A stretch of 64,000 nt of DNA from CAVQXR01 sp046330455 (GCA_046330455.1 JAXLSU010000014.1:1-64000), one strand, 5' to 3'; positions 17,472 through 25,598 are shown, counted from the first letter of the stretch. Numbers and translations: made by a program. The notes: generated by a model not told the origin, from the sequence alone.

Positions 17472-18359
17472 ATGGCGGCCGCCCGTGATCACGTTCCGCT
17501 GGCTCCGCATCCGGAGCTCCCGTTCGCCGAGCGCCTCTCCGCCCTCGGGGAGGCCTTCTCGGGACGGCTCGGCTACTGCGCCGTGAGGCTCGACGACGGC
17601 GCCTCGCTGGAGCGACGTGCCGACGAGCGGTTCCCGACGGCGTCGGTGATCAAGGTCGCGCTCTGCTGCGCGTTGCTCGACCTGGTCGGACGCGGTGAGG
17701 CGAGCCTCGACGAGCAGATCGAGCTCCCGCCACGCACCGAGCGCGTCGTCGGGGGCGGTGTGCTGAAACAGCTCGACGTCGAGCGATTGAGCCTGCGCGA
17801 CCTGGTCGAGCTCGCGATCTGCGTCTCCGACAACGAGGCGACGAACCGGATCTTCGACCGCTGCGGCGGGGAGCCGGCGGTGAGCGCCTATCTCGACGGG
17901 CTCGGGCTCCCGCACACGCGGATGCAGCATGCGGTCGACTTCACACGGATCACGAACGACATCGACCAGGGTATCGGGGTCTCGACCCCGCGCGAGCAGA
18001 CCCGGCTGCTCACGCTGCTCGCCCGCGACGAGATCCTCACGCCCGGGCTCTGCGGGTACATGCGCGGGGTGATGGCGCGGCAGCATCTCGTCGACCAGGC
18101 GGCACGCTGGCTCGGCGGGAATCCGTATGCGCAGTATCACGGGCGCGACTGGCCGATCTGGGTCGCCAACAAGACCGGGGAGCTCGACGGGATCCGCGCC
18201 GACGTCGCTCTCGTCCGCGCCGGCGGCCAGACCGTGGCGCTCGCGATCTTCACCGACGGCGGCTCCGACCTGCGGGAGACGGTCGACTGCGAGGGGACTC
18301 TCGCCGTGGCCGAGTGTGCCGCCGCGATCTGCGCGCAGCTGCTCGGTCTCGACTGCTGA
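17472..18359 (+). CDS. Class A beta-lactamase-like serine hydrolase
   Basis: Penicillin-binding/beta-lactamase fold protein of 295 residues. All three signature motifs are visible: the nucleophile motif S58-V-I-K61, the SDN loop in ICVSDNEATNRIFD, and KTG in VANKTGELDG. The Glu-x-x-x-Asn omega-loop signature of true class A lactamases is not seen; the region reads RITNDIDQGIGVSTPREQ. There is no signal peptide. So it is probably not a resistance enzyme but a cytoplasmic esterase, amidase or lactonase. The ATG 17472 follows the SDR stop by 2 nt. A degenerate copy of its last ~17 codons lies 250 bp downstream. Confidence 0.85.
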   Translation: MAAARDHVPLAPHPELPFAERLSALGEAFSGRLGYCAVRLDDGASLERRADERFPTASVIKVALCCALLDLVGRGEASLDEQIELPPRTERVVGGGVLKQLDVERLSLRDLVELAICVSDNEATNRIFDRCGGEPAVSAYLDGLGLPHTRMQHAVDFTRITNDIDQGIGVSTPREQTRLLTLLARDEILTPGLCGYMRGVMARQHLVDQAARWLGGNPYAQYHGRDWPIWVANKTGELDGIRADVALVRAGGQTVALAIFTDGGSDLRETVDCEGTLAVAECAAAICAQLLGLDC

Positions 18360-18620
18360 GGGCCTGGGCGGGATGAGACCCCGCCCATTCGCCTCCCGCT
18401 CCCTCCCGTCCCGCCTCAGGCTCAACCCCGGGGTCAGACCTTGCGCTGCAACACCCGGATCGCCCTGGTCGGGGCGGCGCTCGAGTCTCGCCCGCCAGAT
18501 TCCGCCGGCCGGTCGCATGGAGATGCGCCTGGCGACGTTGCACTGCAAGGTCTGACCCCAACTCATTCGCGGTGGCCGGGTGCGTCGCCGCGATCTGCGC
18601 GCACCTGCTCGGACTCGACT
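18308..18620 (+). repeat. Direct repeat of the beta-lactamase-like gene tail
   Basis: The last ~50 bp of the gene (18308-18357) recur at about 18571-18620 with a few differences. The copies translate as VAECAAAICAQLLGLDC and VAGCVAAICAHLLGLDC. The second copy has no gene attached. The 130 bp MITE-like element lies between them. The remaining sequence to 18705 shows nothing I can name. Confidence 0.7.
18430..18559. mobile_element. MITE-like element with 23 bp terminal inverted repeats
   Basis: The left end (18430-18452) begins GGGGTCAGACCTTGC and the right end (18537-18559) is its reverse complement, ending GGTCTGACCCC; 21 of 23 positions pair. The 84 bp interior has no coding capacity. The GGGGTCAGACC core resembles repeats that often accompany REP-associated or IS elements in bacteria, so it is probably a non-autonomous element mobilised in trans. 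No clear short target duplication is seen; instead it is flanked by ~50 bp gene-tail copies. Confidence 0.6.
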
Positions 18621-18705
18621 GCTGCGTGCCACGCGGGACGAGATCACGCCCCTACGGCTTCACCACTGTTGGTGCGGGTCTCAGCCCGCTCTGCTCCCGA
18701 CTCGC

Positions 18706-19146
18706 TCAGGGGAGCCAGACGACGCCGAACTGGTGGTCGGTCACGCCGTCGGCGCGAGCGACGAAATTCGAGGTGATCAGCCCGGTCGCGCCCTCGAAGG
18801 CACCCTCGCCGTGCGTGATCTCCCACATGATCGTGCCGTGTCCGACGCCCTCGGTCGCCGTCTGGGTGACGTAGCCCTCCCCGATCGTCTGGAAATGGAG
18901 CACGTTGCCCTCACCGAGCTCGATCGTTCCCCACTCGTCGAGGGCGGTCGTGCCCATGAACCGCACCTCGGAGCGAAAGACGGCCTCGCCGCCCTCGACC
19001 TGCTCGAACTCGGTCTCGACCCCGGCCGGCCCGACCCTGGAGACGATGCTCGCCGACGGGGCCGTGCTCCATGCCCGGACGTGGTCGGGGCCGATCGTCT
19101 CCTCACCGCCGCTCGTGAACACCATCGCGTACGTGACCCTGCGCAT
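18706..19146 (-). CDS. Hypothetical beta-barrel-like protein
   Basis: I do not recognise this 146-residue protein with confidence. It is rich in alternating strands and glycines, with GNVLHFQTIGEGYVTQTATEG, GHGTIMWEITHGEGAFEGATG and a final strand FGVVWLP. The pattern, with a late G-x-G-x-F-x-G-A-T-G turn, resembles DUF3224-like or allene-oxide-cyclase-like small barrels. There is no signal peptide. The ATG at 19146 has a strong ribosome site (GAGGGAGG), which decides the start over longer upstream frames. It is divergent from the hydrolase gene at 19208, with a 61 bp shared spacer. Confidence 0.6.
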   Translation of the reverse strand: MRRVTYAMVFTSGGEETIGPDHVRAWSTAPSASIVSRVGPAGVETEFEQVEGGEAVFRSEVRFMGTTALDEWGTIELGEGNVLHFQTIGEGYVTQTATEGVGHGTIMWEITHGEGAFEGATGLITSNFVARADGVTDHQFGVVWLP

Positions 19147-19193
19147 CGGCTTCCTCCCTCGTTTGCCCGGGCGGGCGAACCCTGCCAGGCCCG

Positions 19194-19199
19194 TATACC
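19194..19199 (+). promoter_or_regulatory. -10-like hexamer of the alpha/beta hydrolase gene
   Basis: TATACC ends exactly 8 nt before the ATG at 19208. No ribosome site lies in between, so a leaderless mRNA is likely. Confidence 0.45.
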
Positions 19200-19207
19200 C
19201 TTCAGCC

Positions 19208-19999
19208 ATGCCGCTCGTCAACGCCAACGGCATCGACCTCTGGTTCGAGCAGGAGGGGGAAGGGCCCGACGTCCTGTTCATCGCGGGCCTCGCCGACGAG
19301 GGCGCGTGCTGGGTCGATCAGGTCGCTGCGCTGCGGGACGGGTACCGGGTCACGACGTTCGACAACCGCGCGGTCGGCCGGTCGCAGACGCCGCCCGGCG
19401 AGTTCCGGATCGTCGACTTCGCGGCGGACACGGTCGCGCTGATGGACACGCTCGGGCTCGACCGCGTCCACCTCGTCGGATCGTCGATGGGGGGCGCGAT
19501 CGCCCAGGAGCTGACCCTCGCGCACCCCGAGCGCGTCCGCAGCCTCGTCCTCAACGGCACCTGGTGCCGCGGCGATCGGTTCCTGCACGAGGTGCTGCGC
19601 AGCTGGGTCTGGGCGGCAGAGAAGGCGGACTCCGTCCGGGACTTCCTCTTTGCCGTCAACCTCTGGTGCTTTGCCCCGAGGATCTGGAACGAGGGGATCA
19701 TGGACGGCTGGCTCGACGCCGCCGTCGCGAGCGAGCACCAGCAGTCCGTCGATGCTTTCTGCCGATCGGCCGAGGCGCTCTTCCACCACGACACGGCCGA
19801 CCGGATCGGAGCGATCGCGGTTCCGACGCTCGTCACGGTGGGCGAGCTCGACCTCGTCCTCCCACCCCGGTTCTCCCGGGAGCTGGCCGAGCGGATCCCC
19901 GGTGCGCGGCTCGTGATCGTCGAGGGCGCGGGCCACCAGCCGTTCCAGGAGCAACCGGCCGAGTACAACGCCCTGCTCGCGGACTTCCTCCGCGGCTGA
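19208..19999 (+). CDS. Alpha/beta hydrolase
   Basis: Cytoplasmic hydrolase of 263 residues. It shows the oxyanion loop region VLFIAGLADEGACW, FDNRAVGRS, the nucleophile elbow GSSMGGAIAQ with Ser near residue 96, Asp in TVGELDLVLPP and His in EGAGHQPFQEQP. This is the layout of 3-oxoadipate enol-lactonase or haloperoxidase-like esterases; the true substrate is unknown. The ATG 19208 lies 8 nt after TATACC, without a ribosome site. The gene ends just before tandem 70 bp repeats and a long hairpin that separate it from the convergent DUF4386 gene. Confidence 0.88.
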   Translation: MPLVNANGIDLWFEQEGEGPDVLFIAGLADEGACWVDQVAALRDGYRVTTFDNRAVGRSQTPPGEFRIVDFAADTVALMDTLGLDRVHLVGSSMGGAIAQELTLAHPERVRSLVLNGTWCRGDRFLHEVLRSWVWAAEKADSVRDFLFAVNLWCFAPRIWNEGIMDGWLDAAVASEHQQSVDAFCRSAEALFHHDTADRIGAIAVPTLVTVGELDLVLPPRFSRELAERIPGARLVIVEGAGHQPFQEQPAEYNALLADFLRG

Positions 20000-20010
20000 G
20001 CGGCCCTTCC

Positions 20011-20159
20011 GCGGCTGAGCGGACGGCTCGGCCGGCCGCGACCCGCGTTGGAGCGGCCCGGAGGGCCGCGGTTACGGTCTGCGGCTGAGCGGACGGCTCG
20101 GCCGGCCGCGACCCGCGTTGGAGCGGCCCGGAGGGCCGCGGTCATGGTCTGCGGCTGAG
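20011..20159. repeat. Tandem 70 bp repeat, two copies plus start of a third
   Basis: Units at 20011-20080 and 20081-20150 are nearly identical and begin GCGGCTGAGCGGACGG; a third copy breaks off after 9 bp. A related 10 bp fragment (CGCGGCTGAG) lies at 19991-20000 across the end of the hydrolase gene. Each unit contains short GC palindromes (CGGCCGGCCG). The same family, more diverged, recurs at 49571-50020. Confidence 0.85.
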
Positions 20160-20183
20160 GGCCCGGCCTGGCCGGACCCTCAG
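20155..20183. terminator. Long hairpin between convergent genes
   Basis: CTGAGGG (20155-20161) pairs with CCCTCAG (20177-20183). Inside, CCGGCC (20163-20168) pairs with GGCCGG (20170-20175), leaving one mismatch and a 1 nt centre. It lies between the convergent hydrolase and DUF4386 genes and may act as a bidirectional terminator, although no T-tract follows. Confidence 0.5.
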
Positions 20184-20262
20184 AGCGGGAGAGCGTGAGG
20201 CAGCAGGCCGGCGGCCGGAGAGGAAGATCCGGGCCGCCGTCTCGCTACCCGGGTTCCTCGGA

Positions 20263-21024
20263 TCAGCGGGCCGATCGGATTGCCGGTTCGGGTCCCGACG
20301 TGAACGCTGCGTTGCCTCGGCCCGCCCGACCCAGCCGGTCGAACTCCGCGGCGACCGGGGACGGCCGGAATCCCCAGAACGTCAGGTAGATGGCCAGGAA
20401 GCCTTCCCAGACGATCTCCGGAGCCGTGATCAGGAACAGCCCGGGGCTCGGCTGCTCGAGCGCTCCGAAGAGCACGAGGATCCCGCCGAGGAAGGCAAGC
20501 GGCCCTCCGATGAGGCCGAGCAGCGCCACTCGCGACGGCACGAGCCCCGACCTGTACATCAGATAGCCGAGGAGAAGGCCATTCCCGAGGCCGGCGCAGA
20601 ACTGCGGGCCGAGGAGGAACGTCCAGTCGTGGAGGGCGACCAATGAGCGACCTGCGATCTCGAGCGAGGCAGAGTCGCTTCCTCCCGCGAGGTCGTCTCG
20701 AAGGGTCACGACCGACATGAGGCTGACGAGGCCCACCACGATGATCGTCGATTCGACGATCCGTAGGGCGACGTAGCCGAGCGAGACGGCCTCGCTCGTA
20801 CGTCTGAGGATCGGGAAGAGGACGACGGCCGTGGCGACGTTGGAGACCGCAACGAGGATCTCGAGCAACGCCCCCAGCGAGATGCGTGCATCCAGACCGG
20901 ATCCGAGGATGAAGCCGGTGTCGCCGAGCACCGGGTCGTAGAGCAGGACGGCTGGGATCGAGAAGACGAACGTCCCGATGAACCACAGCCCTGCGATCCG
21001 TGCCGTTCTTCTGCTTGGGCTCAC
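20263..21024 (-). CDS. DUF4386 family integral membrane protein
   Basis: Membrane protein of 253 residues with about six hydrophobic helices (for example IAGLWFIGTFVFSIPAVLLY, TIIVVGLVSLMSVV, VALLGLIGGPLAFLGGILVL). The opening RRTARIAGLWFIGTF and the closing YLTFWGFRPSP are typical of DUF4386, a family of unknown function often paired with TetR regulators. The start GTG 21024 is chosen because GGAAAGGAG lies just upstream; longer frames are rejected. It is divergent from the TetR gene, and three operator boxes lie between them, so it is very probably the regulator's target. Confidence 0.85.
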   Translation of the reverse strand: MSPSRRTARIAGLWFIGTFVFSIPAVLLYDPVLGDTGFILGSGLDARISLGALLEILVAVSNVATAVVLFPILRRTSEAVSLGYVALRIVESTIIVVGLVSLMSVVTLRDDLAGGSDSASLEIAGRSLVALHDWTFLLGPQFCAGLGNGLLLGYLMYRSGLVPSRVALLGLIGGPLAFLGGILVLFGALEQPSPGLFLITAPEIVWEGFLAIYLTFWGFRPSPVAAEFDRLGRAGRGNAAFTSGPEPAIRSAR

Positions 21025-21079
21025 GCGCTCTCCTTTCCGTCGAGGACGGCCACGTCGTCTGTCGCGGCGCGCCCAGGGT

Positions 21080-21126
21080 TCGTACAATGTACGTCGTACG
21101 CTGTACGATACTCGTACGGTGTACGA
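21080..21126. promoter_or_regulatory. Three TetR-type operator boxes
   Basis: Three copies of TCGTAC-N3-GTACGA lie in the divergent spacer: 21080-21094 (last base of the arm mismatched), 21094-21108 and 21112-21126 (both perfect). Boxes one and two share one base; boxes two and three are 3 bp apart. They overlap the expected promoters of both the DUF4386 and tetR genes, which suggests shared repression and autoregulation. Confidence 0.8.
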
Positions 21127-21154
21127 TCAGTCAAGAGAAGAGGTGCTGAAGGCG

Positions 21155-21865
21155 ATGCCGAAGACCGCAGAAGAGCCCCGAGTGCCGCTCACGAAGGAGC
21201 GCGTGCTACGCGCGGCAGTCGAGCTGGCCGATCGCGAAGGGATCGAGTCGCTCACGATGCGCAAGCTCGCCGATGGACTCGGCGCGGGCGCGATGTCGCT
21301 GTACCACTACGTGCCGAGCAAGGACGAGCTCGTGACCGGGATGGTGGACGTCGTCTTCGGCGAGATCGAGCTTCCGCCGATCGGCGGCGACTGGAGAACG
21401 GCGATGCGGCAGCGGGCCCGATCGACGCGGGATGCGCTCAACCGCCACCCGTGGGCGGTTGGGCTCATGGAGTCTCGCGCCATGCCCGGCCCCGCAAGCT
21501 TCCGGGTCCACGACGCCGTCCTCGGCTACCTGCGCGAGGGCGGCTTCTCCATCGAGATGACGATCCGGGCGTACTCCGTCCTCGACGCCTACATCTACGG
21601 GTTCGCGCTCCAGGAGAGATCGGTCCCCTTCGAGGATGCCGAGGGCGCGGCTTCGGTCGCCGAGGCCCAGGCCCGGGAGTTCGAAGCGCGAGCAGGGGAG
21701 CAGCAACTCGCGGGGCTCGCGGAGGAGTTCCCGTACCTGGCCGAGGTCGTTGCGGGCCATGTCGCCACGGTCGGGCACGACCTCGGGGAGGCGTTCGAGG
21801 ATGGACTCGAGCTGATCATCGGGGCACTCGAGGAGCGTCGTATCTCCTCCGACGTACCGTCCTGA
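21155..21865 (+). CDS. TetR family transcriptional regulator
   Basis: One-component repressor of 236 residues. The N-terminal HTH is clear (VLRAAVELADREGIESLTMR, then LADGLGAGAMSLYHYVPSKD), with the helix 3 recognition region MSLYHYV. The C-terminal ligand domain (about residues 75-220, HPWAVGLMESRAMPGPASFR, ... YSVLDAYIYGFALQE) is of the TetR_C group found in tetracycline-like and related regulators. The ATG 21155 is preferred; an in-frame GTG at 21143 is possible. It is divergent from the DUF4386 gene across three palindromic boxes that it probably binds. The ligand is unknown. Confidence 0.9.
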   Translation: MPKTAEEPRVPLTKERVLRAAVELADREGIESLTMRKLADGLGAGAMSLYHYVPSKDELVTGMVDVVFGEIELPPIGGDWRTAMRQRARSTRDALNRHPWAVGLMESRAMPGPASFRVHDAVLGYLREGGFSIEMTIRAYSVLDAYIYGFALQERSVPFEDAEGAASVAEAQAREFEARAGEQQLAGLAEEFPYLAEVVAGHVATVGHDLGEAFEDGLELIIGALEERRISSDVPS

Positions 21866-21942
21866 CGACCCGTGGCGCTCGGCTCGACCTCACGGCCGCA
21901 TCGACCATGGCGACGTGTCAGCGGGTCAGGCCGGCGCCCCGG

Positions 21943-22341
21943 TCAGTCGAGGTCGTCGCCGAGCATCGAGGCTGCATAGGCACGCCAGGCCACGTCGGGC
22001 TCGTCGCGGAGCCCGCGGACCGCCTCGCGCACGTGCGGGAGCGACGAGGCGGGCCCGATGAGCCGGGCGAGGCCGATCGCGAGCGCCTCGCGCCGCTCCG
22101 GCGTGTCGAGGTCGGAGGCGACGGCCTGCACGGCCCGCCCCTCGAGGTCGAGGCCCCGGGTCGGGTCGCCTCCGGCGGCGAGCAGGAGCAGCCCTCGCCG
22201 GGTCGCGCCGCGCCGCTCGTCCTCGGGGATCTCGATCTCGGTCCCCGCCGCGTAGGCGAGCGAGACGAGGGCGACCGCGAGGTCCTCGAGGTCGCCCTCG
22301 GCGAGCCGCTGCTCGACGGTGGAGAGCCAGTTGGCGATCAT
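21943..22341 (-). CDS. Hypothetical protein downstream of the GntR gene
   Basis: I do not recognise this 132-residue protein. It begins MIANWLSTVEQRLAEGDLED and is predicted to be all helical, with repeat-like helices (ALVSLAYAAGTE, GLLLLAAGGDPTRG, ALAIGLARLIGPAS) reminiscent of HEAT or armadillo-type repeats. No signal or membrane segment is seen. The ATG 22341 lies 38 nt downstream of the GntR stop on the same strand, so it is probably cotranscribed with that regulator. The long open frame that continues to 23160 merely runs antiparallel in another phase through the regulator gene. Confidence 0.6.
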   Translation of the reverse strand: MIANWLSTVEQRLAEGDLEDLAVALVSLAYAAGTEIEIPEDERRGATRRGLLLLAAGGDPTRGLDLEGRAVQAVASDLDTPERREALAIGLARLIGPASSLPHVREAVRGLRDEPDVAWRAYAASMLGDDLD

Positions 22342-22379
22342 GGCGTTCCCGGCGCACGATACCGGCGACCGGCCGGGGC

Positions 22380-23144
22380 TCAGCCGGTCGGGGCGGGGCG
22401 GCGCAGCACGATCCCGCGGCCGAGGAAGTGCCTCTCGAGACCGCGGAGATGAGCGTCCATGCTCGCGAGCACCCGCTCGGGATCGCGCGAGCGCAGGGCG
22501 TCGACCGTGTCGAGCTGGTACGCGATCGCCGTGTCCATGTCGCCGTAGGCGATCGGGTAGCGGGCGCGAACGGCCGCGAGCCCGCGAAACACGGACGCGA
22601 GGAAGGCCTGCAGCGGGACGTTGCCCGAGAGGCCGGCGACCCGCAGGTGGAAGCGGACGTCGAGCTCGATGAAGTCTCCGGGCGCTCCCCGCGCTCCGTC
22701 GAGCTCCCGCGCGAGCGCCTCCAGCTCGTCGAGCTCGGCCTCGGTCGCCCGCTCCGATGCGAGCAGGGCGCACGTGGTCTCGACCGTGCGGCGGGCCTCG
22801 AGCAGCTGCCCGATCTCCTCGAGACCGAGGTCGTCGCGCTCGGTGAGCAGCTCTGTCGGGATCGCGAGCGAGCGAACGAAGGCGCCGCCACGACTGCCGC
22901 GGCGGATCTCGACGATCCCGGCCCGGCGGAGCGCAGCGAGCGCCTCGCGGACGACCGGGCGGCTGACGCCGAAGCGCCGGGCGAGCTCCACGTCGCGCGG
23001 GAGCCTGCTGCCGGGCTGGGCGGCACCGGCCCTGATCCCGTCGACCAGCGCCCGGACGACCGCGTCCGAGGCACGAGGCAGCTCGAGGTCGGGGAAGCCG
23101 TCCGCGCTCCCGGACGGGGCCAGGTCGACGTCGATCGGCGCCAT
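22380..23144 (-). CDS. GntR family (FadR subfamily) transcriptional regulator
   Basis: Regulator of 254 residues. The N-terminal winged HTH is visible: SRLPRDVELARRFGVSRPVV, then REALAALRRAGIVEIRRGSR. The C-terminal all-helical FCD ligand domain spans about residues 110-235 (ELDVRFHLRVAGLSGN, DTAIAYQLDTVDALRSRD, SMDAHLRGLERH), with Asp/His residues typical of metal-binding FCD domains. It is divergent from the AceE-like E1 gene, the same arrangement as pdhR next to aceE in enterobacteria, and an inverted repeat in the 47 bp spacer is its likely operator. The ligand could be pyruvate or another carboxylate. Confidence 0.9.
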   Translation of the reverse strand: MAPIDVDLAPSGSADGFPDLELPRASDAVVRALVDGIRAGAAQPGSRLPRDVELARRFGVSRPVVREALAALRRAGIVEIRRGSRGGAFVRSLAIPTELLTERDDLGLEEIGQLLEARRTVETTCALLASERATEAELDELEALARELDGARGAPGDFIELDVRFHLRVAGLSGNVPLQAFLASVFRGLAAVRARYPIAYGDMDTAIAYQLDTVDALRSRDPERVLASMDAHLRGLERHFLGRGIVLRRPAPTG

Positions 23145-23157
23145 CGATCAATAATGG

Positions 23158-23176
23158 CAAAAGAGTTGATCTTTTG
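23158..23176. promoter_or_regulatory. Inverted repeat operator between GntR and E1 genes
   Basis: CAAAAGA-GTTGA-TCTTTTG is a perfect 7 bp inverted repeat with a 5 bp centre, standing out in a GC-rich genome. It lies 14 bp from both divergent start codons and would overlap the promoters of both genes. CAATAT (23178-23183) ends 8 nt before the E1 ATG and may be its -10 box. Confidence 0.7.
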
Positions 23177-23191
23177 ACAATATAGCCCTGG

Positions 23192-25561
23192 ATGGGAGGC
23201 GAGCATCGTCACGGAGCCACCGCCGAGCCCGGAGCGGCCGGGCTCGCGACGCTGGGCCGGATCGAACGACGGGTGCTCTGGCTCGCGACCCGGATCATCG
23301 ATCATGCAAACCGCGAGCGCTCTCCGGACGACGAGCTCAAGGTCGGTGGCCACCAGGCATCGTCGGCGTCGCTCGTCTCCCTGATGACGGCGCTCTACTT
23401 CTCCGACCTTCGCGGCGATGATCTCGTCTCGGTGAAGCCGCATGCCTCACCCGTGCTCCACGCGATCGAGTACCTGCTCGGTCGCCTCGACCGCAGCTAC
23501 CTGACCCGGTTGCGTGAGTTCGGTGGGCTCCAGTCGTATCCGTCCCGGACGAAGGACGTCTTCCGTGTCGACTACTCGACCGGCTCGGTCGGGATCGGCT
23601 CGGCCGCACCGCTCTTCGGAGCGCTCGCCAACCGTTACGTCGAGACCCACTTCGGCTCCGGGACGGGCGGAAGGTTCATCTCGCTCCTCGGCGACGCGGA
23701 GCTCGACGAGGGCAACCTCTGGGAGGCCGTCCTCGAGCCGCAGACGCGAGGGCTCGGCAACGTGCTCTGGATCGTCGACCTCAACCGCCAGAGTCTCGAC
23801 CGCGTCGTCCCGATCATCAAGGCCCACGAGCTCGAGGATCAGTTCCGATCGGCCGGCTGGCAGGTGCTCGAGCTGAAGTACGGGCGCCGCCTCCGCGAGG
23901 CGTTCGGCCTCGATCACGGCGACGTGCTGCGCCGTCGGATCGACGAGATGCCGAACCAGCTCTACCAGAGCCTGTTCGGGGCTTCCGAGGAGGTCGTGAG
24001 GGAGGCGCTGCTGCGCGATCTCGACCGGAAGCACCGGGAGCGGCTCGGCAAGCTCCTAGCCGGCTACGAGGGCTCGCTCGGCTCGTTGATCCAGGACCTC
24101 GGAGGCCACGACCTCACGGACATCCTCGGGGCGCTCGCCCGCGCGCGCGCCGAGACCGCTCGGCCGACGATCCTCTTCGCGTACACGATCAAGGGCTTCG
24201 GGCTTCCGATCGCCGGGCATCCCCTGAACCATTCCGCACTGCTCAGCGGTGAGCAGGTGGACGAGCTCCGGCGCTCGTCCGGATTGACGCCCGAGGACGA
24301 GTGGGACGCCTTCGACCCCGAGAGCGCCGAAGGCTCGCTCTGTCGCGAGGCGGCGGCGCGGCTCGAGGCTCCGGAGCGCCCGCCTGCGGCAGCGATCGAG
24401 GTCCCGGTGACGATCTCGAGCCGCTACCCGGAGCGGATCTCGACCCAGGAGATGGTCGGGCGGATCCTGCTCGACCTGGCGCGGACCGAGGGTCTCGCGG
24501 AGCGGATCGTCACGGTCTCTCCCGACGTCTCCGTCTCGACCAGCCTCGGCGGCTGGATCAACAAGGTCGGGGTGTTCGGCCTCGACGAGGAGCCGGCGTA
24601 CGAGACGTCCGGGGCATCGCCGCTCGCCTGGCGCGTCTCGCCGCAGGGTCGCCACGTCGAGCTCGGGATCTCCGAGATGAACCTGTTCCTGGCGATCGGG
24701 GAGCTCGGGAAGACCCGTGACTACCAGGGTGAGACGCTCTTCCCGATCGGGACCGTGTATGACCCGTTCGTCTGCCGCGGCCTCGACGCGTTCATCTACG
24801 GCGTGTACTCCGCGAGCAGGTTCATCGTTCTCGGCACACCGTCCGGGATCTCGCTCTCACGCGAGGGGGGTGCGCACCAATCGACGGTAACGCCCGGTCT
24901 TGGCATGGAGCTACCGGGAGTCGTGTATGCGGAGCCCGCGTACGGCCAGGAGCTCGAATGGCTACTGCTCGACGGGATGAGGAGGCTCCAGGAGCGAGAC
25001 GGTGAGTCCCTGTATCTCCGACTGTCGACGAAGCCGGTCGACCAGGCGCCGTTTGCGGCCCTCGTCGAGCGGCGTGGGAAGGAGGCCGTGCGGGCCGATG
25101 TGCTGGCCGGCGGCTTCTGGCTCGTGGAGCCCCAGGTGGACGGCGATGCCGTGATTCTCGCGACGTGCGGCGCGATGGTGCCCGAAGTGCTCGAGGCGGC
25201 GGCGTTGCTTGCCGACGACGAGGGCGTCTCGGCCGGCGTGCTCTGCCTCTCGTCTCCCGATCGCCTCTACCGCGACTGGCGCCGACGGCGGTTGACGCAC
25301 CTCCACGACCTGAGTGCGGCCCGCGAGCCGTCACACCTCGAGCGGCTCGTCCCGCCCGCGCTTCGCCGGCAACCGATCGTGACCGTCATCGACGGCGCGT
25401 CCCATGCGCTGGCCTTCCTCGGCGGCTGCCTCGGGATGCGTTCCGTCCCGCTCGGCGTCGATCGATTCGGGCAGTGCGGGTCTCAGCCCGAGCTGTACGA
25501 GGTCTTCGACCTCTCGCCGGCGGCCGTCGCGACGGCCGCGCTCATCGCGCTCGAGCCGTAG
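23192..25561 (+). CDS. AceE-like homodimeric 2-oxoacid dehydrogenase E1
   Basis: Thiamine-diphosphate enzyme of 789 residues, a little shorter than E. coli AceE (887), decarboxylating pyruvate or a related 2-oxo acid. The N-terminal half has VGGHQASSASLVSLMTALYF, VKPHASPVLHAIEYLLGR and the cofactor motif GDAELDEG...VDLNRQS (GDG replaced by GDA). The middle and C-terminal transketolase-type domains follow (EMNLFLAIGELG, YGVYSASRFIVLGTPSG). No E2 or E3 gene is adjacent, so it must borrow them or act alone. The ATG 23192 lacks a ribosome site and follows a -10-like CAATAT by 8 nt. It is probably controlled by the divergent GntR protein. Confidence 0.85.
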   Translation: MGGEHRHGATAEPGAAGLATLGRIERRVLWLATRIIDHANRERSPDDELKVGGHQASSASLVSLMTALYFSDLRGDDLVSVKPHASPVLHAIEYLLGRLDRSYLTRLREFGGLQSYPSRTKDVFRVDYSTGSVGIGSAAPLFGALANRYVETHFGSGTGGRFISLLGDAELDEGNLWEAVLEPQTRGLGNVLWIVDLNRQSLDRVVPIIKAHELEDQFRSAGWQVLELKYGRRLREAFGLDHGDVLRRRIDEMPNQLYQSLFGASEEVVREALLRDLDRKHRERLGKLLAGYEGSLGSLIQDLGGHDLTDILGALARARAETARPTILFAYTIKGFGLPIAGHPLNHSALLSGEQVDELRRSSGLTPEDEWDAFDPESAEGSLCREAAARLEAPERPPAAAIEVPVTISSRYPERISTQEMVGRILLDLARTEGLAERIVTVSPDVSVSTSLGGWINKVGVFGLDEEPAYETSGASPLAWRVSPQGRHVELGISEMNLFLAIGELGKTRDYQGETLFPIGTVYDPFVCRGLDAFIYGVYSASRFIVLGTPSGISLSREGGAHQSTVTPGLGMELPGVVYAEPAYGQELEWLLLDGMRRLQERDGESLYLRLSTKPVDQAPFAALVERRGKEAVRADVLAGGFWLVEPQVDGDAVILATCGAMVPEVLEAAALLADDEGVSAGVLCLSSPDRLYRDWRRRRLTHLHDLSAAREPSHLERLVPPALRRQPIVTVIDGASHALAFLGGCLGMRSVPLGVDRFGQCGSQPELYEVFDLSPAAVATAALIALEP

Positions 25562-25598
25562 GCGCCGGGTCTTCCGGCGTGACGGCAGCCGCGCTCGC

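Noticed and set aside
21943..23160. 405-codon minus-strand frame merging the hypothetical protein and the GntR region
   Set aside because: Upstream of 22341 it runs out of phase through the GntR gene and is Arg-rich; only the part from the ATG at 22341 looks like a protein.
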